DNA of 64,000 bases from Vitellaria paradoxa (lineage: Eukaryota > Streptophyta > Magnoliopsida > Ericales > Sapotaceae): positions 4,157,501-4,221,500 of the forward strand of contig CM034233.1 in NCBI GenBank assembly GCA_019916065.1. The letters are read 5' to 3'. The notes beneath the pieces were generated by a model. That model had not been told where the DNA came from, ran no database searches, and worked only from the letters and a program-made list of their open reading frames with translations. Of this stretch, positions 11,740 to 23,587 are shown piece by piece. Position 1 is the stretch's first letter. Each line of letters begins with the position of its first letter. Made by a program: the position numbers and the translations under genes.

Positions 11740-11895
11740 TTGCGCTTGAGTAATTTTGACGGTTCTAAAATTAACGATCAAGTAAACTCTCCAATAATTT
11801 TGAAGAGACTCTAACTAATGACGAATAAAGAATAAATTCAAAATTTTAAAATTAAACAAAAAAAATAAATTCAAAATTTTATCAACTGAAATTAA
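11740..11895 (-). mobile_element. SINE-like element, family S2 (degraded)
   Basis: On the minus strand CAGTTGATAAAATTTTGAAT is followed by GTTAGAGTCTC and then GGAGAGTTTACTTGATCGTTA. The order matches the better copies at 36395, 42245 and 56632. The tRNA-like boxes are worn. Confidence 0.45.
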
Positions 11896-13120
11896 TCAAC
11901 AATTAGAGCACACATACCAATATTAAATCGTATAATTACTGTTAGATATTTATAATATTTCTAATGATCACTTATATTTAAAAATAAAAAAACTTTTCAT
12001 ATTTATTTTTTAACGCAAAGTAAATGCCAGTAGGATCACATTAATAAACGACCATCAAATCTACTAAATTCTGTTTCAAAAAAATTAGTTCAAACACTAG
12101 GGAGGAAATAGGGTTGACGTGAAAAAATTTTCAGGTTCAGTTTGGCAGGACCGTTTAGTAATATTCATGTTTATTTTATTTATGTTTTTAGTTGTTATTT
12201 TTTTCTATTAAATAAAAATAGAAAATTCATTTAGTAATATAATTTTATTTATAATAATTAACTTCAGAATAATAACTTATTTACTTTTATTAAAATATTA
12301 TTTTTTAAAATTAATTTAATTTAATAGAATATTTTATATTAATTTAATGGATAAATTACACTTACACCCCTCAGTAATTATACTTAGTACCCCTCAATAT
12401 TTGAAATTGACAAATACCCTCTTATTTTGAAATGTTGCTAACCCCTGACCCATTTCCGTTAGTTTTACTGCTTACACCGTTAAATTTTGATGAAAAGACA
12501 ATAATGCCCCTAACTCATCCTTTCTTCTTTTTCTTTTTAATGCACATCCCAAAATCACTCTCAATAAATTTCATTTTTTATTTTATTAAAATTATACTAA
12601 TTTATTTTATTAAAATTAAAATAATAATTTATGATTAAACTGATTTATTTTATTAAATTAAAATTATTTATTTATAAATAATAATTAGATAAAATAATAT
12701 ATTTTAGTAAAATTAAAATTAATAATAATTACATATTAGAATATTTACTTTATTAAAAATAAAACTACCGTTAAAATAATAATAATTATTAAAATGGTTT
12801 ATTTAATAAAATATGTTATTAAATTATATTAATTTTGTTAAATCTAATATAATTTATTATTAAATATATTTTATTAAAATTAATTATTATTAAAAATATA
12901 TATTTTATAATATTAAATTAATTAATTTAAATATATTTTTTAAATTAATCAATCTAATTAATTTTAAATTTATTTTATTGAATTCAATTAATTTTATATT
13001 TTTAATAAAATTATATATATTATTTAAATAAAATTAATTACTATAAATAAAATTACATCATCAAACATATTTTTAATTTAGAAATAATTGAAATTAAAAA
13101 AATTAACATAAAAAATAATT

Positions 13121-14720
13121 GAGTTTTTTATGAAAATATCCCTCAAACTATCCCTCCTTTTTTTATTTGATCCTTAAACTATCAAATGCACCGATTATAT
13201 CCTCAAACTATCAAATTTTATTTTATTTGACCCGAATACTAATTCCATCTATTAAAGTTAATGAAAAAATTGTTATGTGCTGGTTACATTACCCTTTTGA
13301 CCCTATCCTACGGTATAATGGTCAAATCATATTTATTTATTTTTATAAAATGATAATTTATAAATTATTTTAATTATATTATTATTAAAAATAATTTAAT
13401 TCATTAAAAGAAAATATATTAAATTAAATTAAATTATATTATTTATTAAATATAATTAAAAATATTTTATATTAAATTATTTAACTAAATAAGTTATTAA
13501 GTTATTTAATTATACTATTCATTAAAAATAATTTAATCAACATATTCCATGTTAAATTAATTAATTAAATCAATAATTGATTGAATTAATTATATTATTT
13601 ATTAAAAATAATTTAATCAGATATATTCAATGTTAAATTAATTAATTAAATCAATTATTGATTAATTTAATTATACATTTATTAAGAGTAATTTATTACA
13701 ATATATTCCATATTAATTTAATTAATTAATAATTAATTGAATTAGTTAAATTGTATTATTTATTACATAAAATAGTTTTATTTTAATAAAATATTTGAAT
13801 AAAATAATTTTTATTTTAATATGATGCAAAAAAATGAACAAAATATTAAAATTGATGAATGGTTAAAATAGAAAAAGATATAAGAGTGAAAACACTTTTT
13901 TTATATATATTTTTTTAAGTTTTCATTTCTGTTAAATTTGTTTTGATTTTTTAAAATTAATCAATTACTGATTAATTTAATTAATTTAATATTGAAAATA
14001 TTTTATTAAATTACTTTTATTAAATAATGTAATTAAATTAATTAAATTAGTCAATAATTGGCTTAATTAATTAATTTAATATTGAATATATTTTATTAAA
14101 TTACTTTTATTAAATAATATAATTAAATTAATTAAATTAATCAATAATTGATTTAATTAATTAATTTAACTATCTTATTAAATTATTTTTAATAAATAAT
14201 ATAATTAAGTTAATTAAATCAATCAATTATTGATTTAATTAATTAGTTTGATATGGAGTGTATTTTATTAAATTATTTTTAATCAATAATATAATTAAAT
14301 AATTTATTAAATTATATTTAATAAATTAAATTAATAATATAACTGATTTAGTTAAATTATTTAATATATAATATATTTTATTAAATTATATTTAAAAAAT
14401 AATATAATTAAATTATATTTAATATATTTTTATTTTTTCTGAATTAAAATATTTTTAATAAATAATATAATTAAAATAATTTATAAATTATCATTTCATA
14501 AAAATAAATAAATATGGTTTAACCATTATACCTTTAAATAGGGTCAAAAAAGTCATGTGACTCGCACATGATAATTTTTCCGTTAACTTTAACGGATGGA
14601 GTTAGTGTTCGGACCAAATAGAACAAAATTTGATGGTTCAAAGATGTAATAGATATATTTGATACTTTGAGAACCAAATAAAAAAAAGGGATAGTTTGAG
14701 GGATATTTTCATAAAAACTC
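13121..14720. mobile_element. nested MULE-like inverted-repeat element, 1.6 kb
   Basis: The ends are GAGTTTTTTATGAAAATATC (left) and GAGTTTTTATGAAAATATCC (right, reversed), and the arms continue for about 250 bp (CCCTCAAACTATCCC, TCTATTAAAGTTAATG, GACCCTAT). Exact 9-bp duplications AAAATAATT abut both ends (13112-13120 and 14721-14729). The interior is almost pure A/T with degenerate TTATTAAATTA units and no coding capacity. Confidence 0.85.
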
Positions 14721-15012
14721 AAAATAATTAAATATAAATATTACTCAACGTAACTTAAATAAGTATCTTTTGTTTGGAAAATCATTTAAGTATAATTATA
14801 AAATTTTATTTTGTTTATTATATGTTTAATTATTAAAGTTATAAGAAAAACATATTAATAAAAGAACTCTTCAAAAGTAATCAAGCAACACAAATAAAAT
14901 TACAAAAGATTAAAAACTTATCACAGACAGAAATCATTAACAATTTTTTTTTTCTTAAGAGAGAACGAATAAAAAACACCCACAAAAAAAAAATATATAT
15001 ATATATATAGTT

Positions 15013-15351
15013 TCATTGAAAATTAAAAAGGTTAGGGCATGATTTTGATTGACGAATCATAGATTCGTAGTTTCTATATTTACCCAATTTGTACATACAT
15101 ATATATATATATATATATAAGCAATTAAGTACTATAATCCCATTAGAATCCAAAAGAGCGCCACCATTCCAATCCTTGAGATATTCCAGCAGCAGATCGA
15201 TCATCTTTCCTTCACAAATGGCCGAAAATTTAATAACTTCTTCAGCGGTGTATCTGCGTTTCGAAAGCGAGTTGAGGATCTTCTTATTTGCTCGGCGGCG
15301 GCGGCGGCAGAAGATCTGAATAGGCGACTGTTCATTCATCTCTCTTTTCAT
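15013..15351 (-). pseudogene. possible captured gene fragment inside the MULE
   Basis: A 112-codon open frame of unknown family lies in the GC-richer, codon-like interior. It has an Arg-rich stretch (CRRRRRANKK), then KFSAICEGKMIDLLLEYLKD. Its last third runs through a (TA)n tract and is not credible as coding. Capture of host exons is typical of Pack-MULEs, but I cannot name a parent gene. Confidence 0.25.
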
Positions 15352-15439
15352 AAATTCGACGACTATTCTTCAACCTTTTCAGATCTGACGACTGTGAATC
15401 TGTAAAACTCAAGGGCGGGTGCCTCAAATGGTGAATCTC

Positions 15440-15715
15440 TTTTGGTTTGTGCCACATATACCGACCCCTTAACATGTATAGCGGTAAATCGCGAACTCGC
15501 GTAGCGGCGGGGAGTCGGACCCACACTCAAGAACTGGATACGGTTCGTCCAACCAAGGAGGCCCGTCCTACCAATCTTTACTACGCTTTGCGCCCAGGAG
15601 GCTGGCCCTAAGTTTTGCTAGAGAGGAGACTTGAACTTGAGACATTGGGGTGGTAAGCCTCTAAGTCCCAGTCCAAGACCGTCCCAGTCCAACCTCTTGG
15701 GGTTAACTCTCTGGC
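15440..15715 (-). other. tRNA/SINE-like GC-richer segment
   Basis: On the minus strand, AGTTCAAGTCTCC near 15640 resembles a pol III B box, preceded by GGACTGGGAC repeats. No good A box or target duplication is visible. Confidence 0.25.
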
Positions 15716-16066
15716 ATATTGCTTATGTTTAGGAGTGAAAACGACCGAGGGAGGTTGGTAGTGGTTTTGGCGGTGAATTTGGTGTCTTCTTTGACGGTGG
15801 CATATACGTATTATGTGTGTATATATTTTACAATAAAGAGAGAAAAAAAGGTGAAAGATGAATGTTTTTGTGTGATTAATTAATTAAATTAGAGGTAAAT
15901 TTGTCCATACAATAAAAATTTTTATGGTGTCAAGGTTCAAATTGATAAAAAAGGGTTAGAAATTAGCAATATTTCAAAATAAGAAATATTTGTCAATTTC
16001 AAATGTTGAGAGGTACTAAATGTAATTAGTCAAATGTTGAGGACGTTTAAGTGTAATTTATCATAA

Positions 16067-17332
16067 TCTATACTATAATACTAAAATTATGTATTTCTCT
16101 CTCCTCTCCCCTTTCACTCTCATCTTACGTGACATAACTCTTTACTCTTCATTCTCTTTTTTTTTTTTTTACGAAATTTTGATTTTATTTTTAAAACAAA
16201 TTCCTCTCTCGCTCCACTTATAACGAATAATAATAAATATGTCATTGAAAGAGTTTTTCTCTTTCTACATATTTCATTGAAATAAATTATTATACTATAA
16301 TACTAAAATTATGTATTTCTTTCTCCTCTCCTCCTTCACCCTCATTCTACGTAGTATAACTCTTTACTCTTCATTGCCTTATTTCTTTTTATAGAATTTT
16401 AATTTTATTTTTAAAACAAATTCCTCTCTCTCTCCACCTGTAATGAATAATAATAAATATTTTATTAAAAGAGTATTTCTCTCTCTATATAATACTTTGC
16501 CCTGAAATGAATTATAATAAAAGATTCATTAAAAAAGAGTTAGAAAAAAAAACTCAAAAACAAAAATAAAAATATGAAACTCAAGAGTCATTTTTTTTTT
16601 CAAAATTTCTCTCTCTCTCTCTCTCTCTTCATATCATTAAAAAAGTATTTCTCTTCCCCCATTACCTAAAATAAATTATAATCAAAGATTCATTAAAGGA
16701 GAGTTAGAAAAAAAAAAACAAAAATAAAAATATGAAACTCGAGAGTCATTTTTTTTTTCAAAATTCCTCTCTCTCTCTCTGTAGTACTCCTACCATCATT
16801 AGAAAACTTTTAAATTTCTTCTCCAATTTTCTTTCTCTCTCTTGTTTGTACATGTTTCTCTGATTTTGGTTATATAATAGTATAAATTTTTATAGTTTTA
16901 TAAATATTGTTTTGTAAATTGAAATATGATGGATTGGAACTATATAGTTTCGTTTTTAACAAGTAATGTTATACAATTTCTTATTTACTTTTAATAAATT
17001 TTTTAAGAAAATATTATAAATTTTAAGAGACAATTTTAAATATTTTTTGTTTAATAGGTGAGCTTACTTAGCATTCAAGAGCGGGATAAAACTAAAAAAA
17101 TGGAGTTATATGTTATATTTTTTGCAGTTGTACTTTTGGATTACTATTTGAAAAATTGGATTACTATATTTAGTTTTTTTTTTATATTTATCTATTTTGA
17201 CATGTGAATTTATGATTATTATCATTTCTTAATATAAATGTCTATTTTGATTATTTTAAAAATATTTTTATTTTTTAATATTAATAATTAAAAAAATTTA
17301 TATCGCCCGCACATCGCACGATTTACAGCTAG
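16067..17332 (+). mobile_element. non-autonomous Helitron, about 1.27 kb
   Basis: It starts TCTATACTATAATACTAAAA after an A and ends with a degenerate short hairpin (around TCGCCCGCACATCGCACGA) followed by ACAGCTAG and a T. The features are 5'-TC, 3'-CTAG and insertion between A and T. The first roughly 220 bp are tandemly repeated (second copy from 16291), and a GA-rich segment near 16528 is repeated at 16689. There is no Rep/helicase sequence, so it must move in trans. It lies in the right target duplication of the MULE at 12349-16063. Confidence 0.72.
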
Positions 17333-17339
17333 TTTAATT

Positions 17340-17705
17340 AGATGCATATGTGAAAGGCAGGTTGGAGAAGGGGAGGCTTTCTTAGCCGGGGCTGGAAAAA
17401 GGAGAAATCCTAGCCGTTGGTCTTACGTGAAGATGGGCAGTCATGAGGTGTTCAATTATAACCCTCAGATCAATGCTATTGGCGGTTCAGATTCATGCCC
17501 TGATCAGCTCATTCTCGTCCATGTTAGGGTTGCCCAATGACTGGGATTGGTGCTGGGTGATGTTCACACCCATGGACGTAGCTGCTGCAAGCACTGAGAA
17601 GTGCTGCAAAGTCAAACTGGCGCCCAAAATCAGTCGCCCGTGTCAGCAACGCCGGAAATCAGCCGTTGTCTCAGCACCGACTTTGATTGGCCAGAGTGTG
17701 CGCTT
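17340..17705. other. GC-richer segment of unknown origin
   Basis: It stands out in base composition and has a 97-codon plus-strand open frame from 17443 that resembles no family I know and runs into a miniature element. It could be a gene fragment, but the sequence supports no function. Confidence 0.25.
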
Positions 17706-17968
17706 AAGACCCGTTTGGTTTGTAAGTAAATTCTAAAAAATTTTATAAATCTCTGTTAACTTTATATTGTATCAACTTTTTTCTTTCACTGCACACATTA
17801 CGAACTCTCAATTTATCTCACTCCAAACTCAAGGGTGTTTGGTTTAACCAATCAAAATTTATCAATTTTTTTTTTTACTTTCTTTCAAATAAATTTTCTG
17901 ACATATCAAATCTTTATACTTTTAACAATATTTTTTGGTCAAAATTTTTTTTCAAACAAGCACCCCCT
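17705..17968 (+). mobile_element. two adjacent miniature elements (A/B-like, then C)
   Basis: 17705-17830 starts CCCGTTTGGTTTGTAAGT and ends CACTCCAAACTC. 17832-17968 starts GGGTGTTTGGTTTAACCAAT and ends CAAACAAGCACCCC, with the family C middle. Confidence 0.55.
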
Positions 17969-18479
17969 GAACCTTGGTTTGGTTTCATTTTAAATTGTTA
18001 ATCTTTTTCGTTAGTATTTTTTTATGGTTTTTTTACCGAAATTTAATGATGTAATTTTTAGATATGTTAATCGTATTCTTTAAAAAAAAAATTGGGTAAC
18101 AAAGTAACAAAAAAAAACTAATTTTTTTTTATTTTGTATCCAAAGGAACATTAATTTTTTAATTTTTTTTTGAATGACATTAACATGATTAGAAGGTGCA
18201 TCTTTTAAAAAATATAATTAAATTTTGATAAAAAATTATATAAGATGAAAAAATTAACAAAATATTTAAAACCTAAAACGTAACCAAACCGAATCTTAGC
18301 GCGCCGATTTTTTCTTTGTCTAGTGAGAACAAGAGGTGGGGAGACAGAGATAATGTGTGTGTTTTGAGTGAGAGTTATGTCCGTAAAATTTTTTTTGATC
18401 ATAATAAAATGTCTTATTTTCTTCTGTCAATTTAATTTTGCTCTTGTTAAATTTATCATAACATCAGGGTCTCAAGAAG

Positions 18480-18773
18480 TTTTAAAATAAGATCGGGGAC
18501 AAGTTGTGCCTAGTGAATAGGACTCGCAAATGGACGGGTTTGGATCAGGTAATAATTGGATTGTGTTAAACTCAATTATACTCGTTTAACAATAGATCAT
18601 TATTGAATGAGTTGGATATGGGTTATATCAAATCCACAACCCAAATTCAACCCATTTAAAATTGAACTAATAAAAAAATAGGGATCTCTAGATTTTTAAT
18701 TTTATTTTTTCATTGTTATGTTTTTAGGAAAGTAAAATCTAATATTTTAGGAAGTAAAATCTAATATAAATTT
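18480..18773. repeat. left flank, direct-repeat partner of 29378-29440 and 29770-29790
   Basis: CATTGTTATGTTTTTAGGAA followed by TAATATTTTAGGAAGTAAAA (18711-18760) has a counterpart just outside the right edge of the MULE: AATTGTTATGTTTTTAGCAA at about 29408 and ATATTTTAGGAAAGTAAT at about 29770. The right partner is split by a miniature element. 18525-18680 also holds a worn repeat with TGGACGGGTTTGGATC and CCCAAATTCAACCCA. Confidence 0.55.
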
Positions 18774-19204
18774 TTCGAAAAATTGTATCCAAGTCATACT
18801 TTGTAATCTTTTAAAGATATTAGTCATACCAAAAAAAAGTATTGCTTTTAAGTCATATTAATGTGGAAAATTTTGTATTTAAGTCACACTTTTGAGTGGG
18901 TCCCACGAGTTTGTTTTAAATATAATTTATAATATGACTTAAATACCCTTTTATCTATAATTAACTGAGATGAAATTGCCGAGAATTATGGAACCGAGAA
19001 TCACGTTTTCCGTTTTTTGTTTCATTCCTTATAGATCGCGTGAACAAGCATATAGTGAGATAAAAAATCTGTTAAAGGATTATATATGAAGAAATAGATA
19101 CAGATTACACGATTTGCAGTGAGATTAACGTCGGTCGAAGGAATACGTACGGATTTGGATTACGCATTTGGGTGAGTTTGTGCTGTGAACGATTTCAGTC
19201 AGTC

Positions 19205-22200
19205 ATGTCTTCGAATTTGATGCTGCTATGTAAGTTTGGTACAGAGACTTTTGTAGTCAATTTGAACTGTGAAATGTCATTTTCAGATTTTGCGTTAAAG
19301 GTGTGTGAGAATTGGTCGAGTTTGAATTTGGAAAATGTATCATTTAGTTACTCAATCCATGAACATTCTTCATGTTTTCTGATAAACAATGTTGATTTTC
19401 AAAATATGATTATGTTGGCTCGCATGGTTGGTTTGTGTTATATATCGATTGATGTTTTTTTCGGCGGTTTGAACACAGTACCGATCCAAAACAGTACCGG
19501 TACTGTTTCCAGCAGTTCCGGTACTGTTTCTAATAGTGTGCCAATTGGTGATGTTGGTACTGGTCTGGATTCGTATGATGATTACTGTGATGTTGATGTG
19601 TATCGTAGTTCAATTTCAAGCCGTAAGGATAAACCATTGTTGTGTTCTAATTGGTCGTCATTAATATTGAAAGTGGGACATGAATTCGTAGGAGGTGTTG
19701 ATGAGTTTCGTGATGCAATTTGTCGATATGCTACAGAGGTTGGCTTTGAATTTTTGTATGAGAGGAATAACAAGGATAGAGTCGAAGTTGTTTGTGCAAA
19801 AAAGTTCGCTGAAGGGTGTCCGTGGTCAATTGTTGCATCGTTATCAAAAGTTAATCGTAATTTTTACATAAGGAAATTCAACAATATTCACAGTTGTGGT
19901 CCAACAATTATTAGGGATAGGTCTAAGAGGATGAGCAGGAAATCTTTAGGTAAGTTGATTGCTGATCAAGTAGCATTAAAACCTTCAATGTCGCCGGTCG
20001 ACGTTATTATATTTTTTAAAAACAACTATGGCATGGAAATTAGCTATGATAAGGCTTGGAGTGCTTTAGAGAAAGCTAAAGACATGATTTATGGTGAGTA
20101 TGCTGATTCGTTTAATCACTTAAGTTGTTATGTGAAGGCTGCAATGGATCTTAACCCAGGTAGTCATATTGTGTTGGATGTGGATGACGGTATAAACCGG
20201 TTTAGACGGTTGTTTGTATCATTTGGGGCCAGTATACGTGGATTCAAATATTGCAGGCCTATCATTTTTATTGATGGTACTTTCTTGAAGTCACGTTTCA
20301 AGGGTATTCTGATGGCAGCTACTGGCAAGGACGCGAATAATGGTATGTTAATGTTCATAATTTTATATGGTACTGTTTTTATGCGGTACTGTTTTATTAT
20401 GTGGTACTGTTTTTAGTAAGATGTAGTATCGTATAAACACAGTACCAAATGTATCTAGCAATACAAAGAATAGTAGTGTTTTTGTGTGGTACTGTTTTAT
20501 TATGTGGTACTGTTTTTATGCGGTACTGTTTTATTATGTGGTACTGTTTTTAGTAAGATGTAGTATCGTATAAACACAGTACCAAATGTATCTAGCAATA
20601 CAAAGAATGGTAGTGTTTTTGTGCGGTACTGTTTTTGTGTGGTACTGTTTTATTATGTGGTACTGTTTTTATGCGGTACTGTTTTATTATGTGGTACTGT
20701 TTTTAGTAAGATGTAGTATCGTATAAACACAGTACCAAATGTATCTAGCAATACAAAGAATAGTAGTGTTTTTGTGCGGTACTGTTTTATTATGTGGTAC
20801 TGTTTTTATGCGGTACTGTTTTATTATGTGGTACTGTTTTTAGTAAGATGTAGTATCGTATAAACACAGTACCAAATGTATCTAGCAATACAAAGAATGG
20901 TAGTGTTTTTGTGCGGTACTGTTTTTGTGCAGTACTGTTTTATTATGTGGTACTGTTTTTATGCGGTACTGTTTTATTATGTGGTACTGTTTTTAGTAAG
21001 ATGTAGTATCGTATAAACACAGTACCAAATGTATCTAGCAATACAAAGAATGGTAGTGTTTTTGTGCGGTACTATTTTTGTGCGGTACTGTTTTATTATG
21101 TGGTACTGTTTTTTGCGGTACTGTTTTATTATGTGGTACTGCTTTTAGTAAGATGTAGTATCGTATAAACACAGTACCAAATGTATCTAGCAATACAAAG
21201 AATGATACTGTTTTTGTGCGGTACTGTTTTATTATGTGGTATTGTTTTTAGTAAGATATAGTATCGTATAACACAGTACCAAATGTATCTGCTATTCAAC
21301 GACCACAAGTACACCATACAAAGAATGGTACTGTTTTTTTTGAACTGTTTTAATATGCGGTACTGTTTTGTAATTCGGTACTGTTTTTATGTTCATCTGC
21401 AGGGTTATTCCCATTGGCATTTGCTGTTGTTGATTCAGAGAATTTCGATAATTGGTCTTGGTTCCTAGGTCATTTGCGTGAGATATTGAACCCCTCTGAA
21501 GATTTTACAATTATTTCCGATAGAAATCCTGGATTGATGGAATCTTTGCCAATTAAGTTTCCTACATGTCATCACTTTTTCTGTCTACAGCATTTGAAGA
21601 ACAATTTAAGAGATAAATTTAGTCTTGGTAACAGATCTAATGGATCCCGTGAATACATTGTGAACTTGTTTTGTCAGTGTGCTTATGCTCCCACAGTTGC
21701 AGCATTTAAGGAGAAGTTAGATGTTTTGAAGAGGGAAGGGGGTGCAATTGTGGATAACTTTTTGAGTGGATTGCCTGTGCAAAATTGGACTAATGCGTAT
21801 TCTTGTAGTAGAAGGTATGGTGAGATGTCTTCAAATGCCATTGAATCTTTTAACTCATGGATTCTTGATGCAAGAAATATGCCAGTGGTACATTTGGTTG
21901 ACAAGATAAGGGTTAAATTAATGGAATGGTTTGCCATAAGAAAGCTCGATGCTACAAAGTGGAATGGTGTTCTATGTCCAAGAATGGAAGAGAAGTTTAA
22001 TGCACTTGTTGATGCTGGTAGAACATGGACCATCAAGATGTGTTCAGATAGTATTTATGAAGTATTTTCTAATCCTTCAACAACTGTTGATTTGGTGAAT
22101 TGTACATGTTCTTGTTATGGTTGGCAAATTTCTGGTTTTCCATGCTCTCATGCATTTGCTGTTATTGGGAGGATTAACAGACCTTTGAGTGAGTTTGTTG

Positions 22201-22451
22201 ATGAGTACTTTCATGTTGATAATTACAAATTGGCATATGAAGGTATGATTGTTCCAATACCAACAGACATAATCCAAGAGTTTGCAGACTGTAATAGTTC
22301 AATATTACCTCCAATAACACGGAGACCAGCTGGAAGGCCGAAGAAGCGTAGGATTAGATCAACTGGTGAGCTTGTACGAATAATTCGTTGTGGTCGTTGT
22401 GGTCGCATGGGCTCTCATAATAAGAAGACTTGCAAAGAGCCGTTGAGTTGA
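19205..22451 (+). CDS. Mutator-like (MULE) transposase, two exons, full length
   Basis: Exons 19205-20342 and 21403-22451 join G|GT...AG|GG to give a 728-residue protein. I chose the ATG at 19205 (MSSNLMLLCK); an in-frame GTG upstream is less likely. Residues about 1-85 form an N-terminal PB1-like segment. A Ser/Thr/Gly linker encoded by GGTACTG motifs follows, then a MuDR-type DNA-binding region, and the DDE core: D357 in FIDGTFLK, D419 in ISDRN, E527 in NAIESFN, with CHHFFCLQHLK between. A SWIM zinc finger starts at C613 (CTCSC...PCSHAF). A basic RPAGRPKKRR stretch and a final zinc knuckle CGRCGRMGSHNKKTC (about 709-723) close the protein. The splice restores the conserved NGLFPLAFAVVDSEN block. 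There are no stops or frameshifts, so it may be active. The intron is filled with a tandem repeat. Confidence 0.93.
20343..21402 (+). repeat. transposase intron built of 137/153-bp GGTACTG tandem repeats
   Basis: The landmark TAGTAAGATGTAGTATCGTA recurs about seven times (near 20414, 20551, 20704, 20841, 20994, 21146 and 21250). Spacings are mostly 137 or 152-153 bp, alternating at first. Each unit has three to six GGTACTGTTT motifs and one ACAGTACC in the opposite sense. The intron still has a GTATGT donor and a TCTGCAG acceptor. Confidence 0.9.
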
Positions 22452-23587
22452 ATTGTTTTTTTTTTCTCCCAAAATTATGCTGTAAAGAAGTCTGTTATTG
22501 TTTGTTTGTTATGGTACTGTTTTTGAATTAATAATGAGAATGAGTATGTTTCAATCCATCTTGTGATAGTTTTTTATTCAGCGATATTCATTTTTAATGT
22601 TGGTATTGAGAATGACAGCGGTATAAAATAGTACCGGTACTGTTTTTATTAATACTGGTACTGTTTGTAATAGTGTATCAATTTTATATTTGCAGACAGT
22701 ACCGTTGTCATTCTTATATTTAAAGGACATAAAATTTGTTGGTGACAATAGCTGTAAGTGTTTTCACAAGCAAAGAGCACCATTAAACAAAGAAGAGAAT
22801 CACACATACAATGAAATGACCGACAGTACCGCATGTGTGACAGTACCACATGTCTGCGGTACTGTTTTTTTTTAGGATGCATGCTCGTTCAAAAACAGTA
22901 CCGCATGACTCTATCATGCAAACATCACATGTAAACACAAAAATAGTTCACATATCAAACGAATAACCGACAGTACCGCATGTGTGACAGTACCACATGT
23001 CTGCGGTACTGTTTTTTTTTTAGGATGCATGCTCGTTCAAAAACAGTACCACGTGACTCTATCATGTAAACATCACATTTAAACACAAAAATGGCTCACA
23101 TATCAAACGAATAAGAGACAGTATCGCATGTGTGACAGTACCACATGTCTGCGGTACTGTTTTTTTTTTAGGATGCATGCTCGTTCAAAAACAGTACCAC
23201 GTGACTCTATCATGCAAACATCACATTTAAACAAAAAATGGCTCACATATCAAACGAATGAGAGACAGTACCGCATATGTTGGTATTGAGATACTTCATA
23301 CAAACAGTACCGGTATAAAACAATACCGGTACTGTTTCGAATAGAGTATCAATCAGCACTATTTTGCAGCACTATCAACATAACAAGAATCAACATCCCA
23401 AGAGTTATCATACAAAAATCGCAAAAACCATGACTATTTATGTTGCACAAATAGTACTATTAACTGGACATTGACTATTTGTATTAGCATAAACTGTATC
23501 ATTCAATTTACAGGAAAAGAATGTTGAATATACAAGTATTTTGTTAAAAAAGAAACAGAGTGTGCACTAATACTGTTTTAATTACAA
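22452..23587. repeat. 147-bp GGTACTG array between the convergent genes
   Basis: About three units (landmark AGGATGCATGCTCGTTCAAA at 22874, 23022 and 23170). Each contains ACAGTACCGCA and TGCGGTACTGT as an inverted pair. The stretch 22770-22860 is nearly identical to 28073-28155. The rest is AT-rich, with scattered single motifs up to about 23340. Confidence 0.88.

Larger units (their letters stand above)
12349..16063. mobile_element. MULE-like non-autonomous element with about 200-bp inverted ends
   Basis: The left end (from 12349) reads GGATAAATTACACTTACACC and the right end, reversed (from 16063), TGATAAATTACACTTAAACG. The arms stay alignable for about 200 bp (12349-12540 and 15845-16063), including TTTGAAATTGACAAATA. 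A 9-bp target duplication TAATTTAAT lies at 12340-12348. On the right, TAA (16064-16066) precedes the Helitron and TTTAAT (17333-17338) follows it, so removing the Helitron restores the same 9 bp. Long inverted ends plus a 9-bp duplication point to a Mutator-like element. It has no transposase, but contains another inverted-repeat element (13121-14720) and a stretch of GC-richer sequence (about 15130-15830). Confidence 0.75.

Noticed and set aside
15089..15319. 76-codon plus-strand open frame
   Set aside because: It is largely a translated (TA)n tract and the antisense of another open frame; codon use gives no support.
19172..19204. GTG start 11 codons upstream for the transposase
   Set aside because: Nuclear genes rarely start at GTG; the ATG at 19205 is the first in frame and precedes the conserved N-terminus.
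22649..22882. short Cys/His-rich frames in the motif arrays (also 24264-24792, 26577-26825)
   Set aside because: They are readings of GGTACTGT repeats on either strand and shift with each unit.
20343..23300. CRISPR-like array
   Set aside because: Units of 137-153 bp with repeated spacers in a plant transposon; not short repeats with unique spacers.
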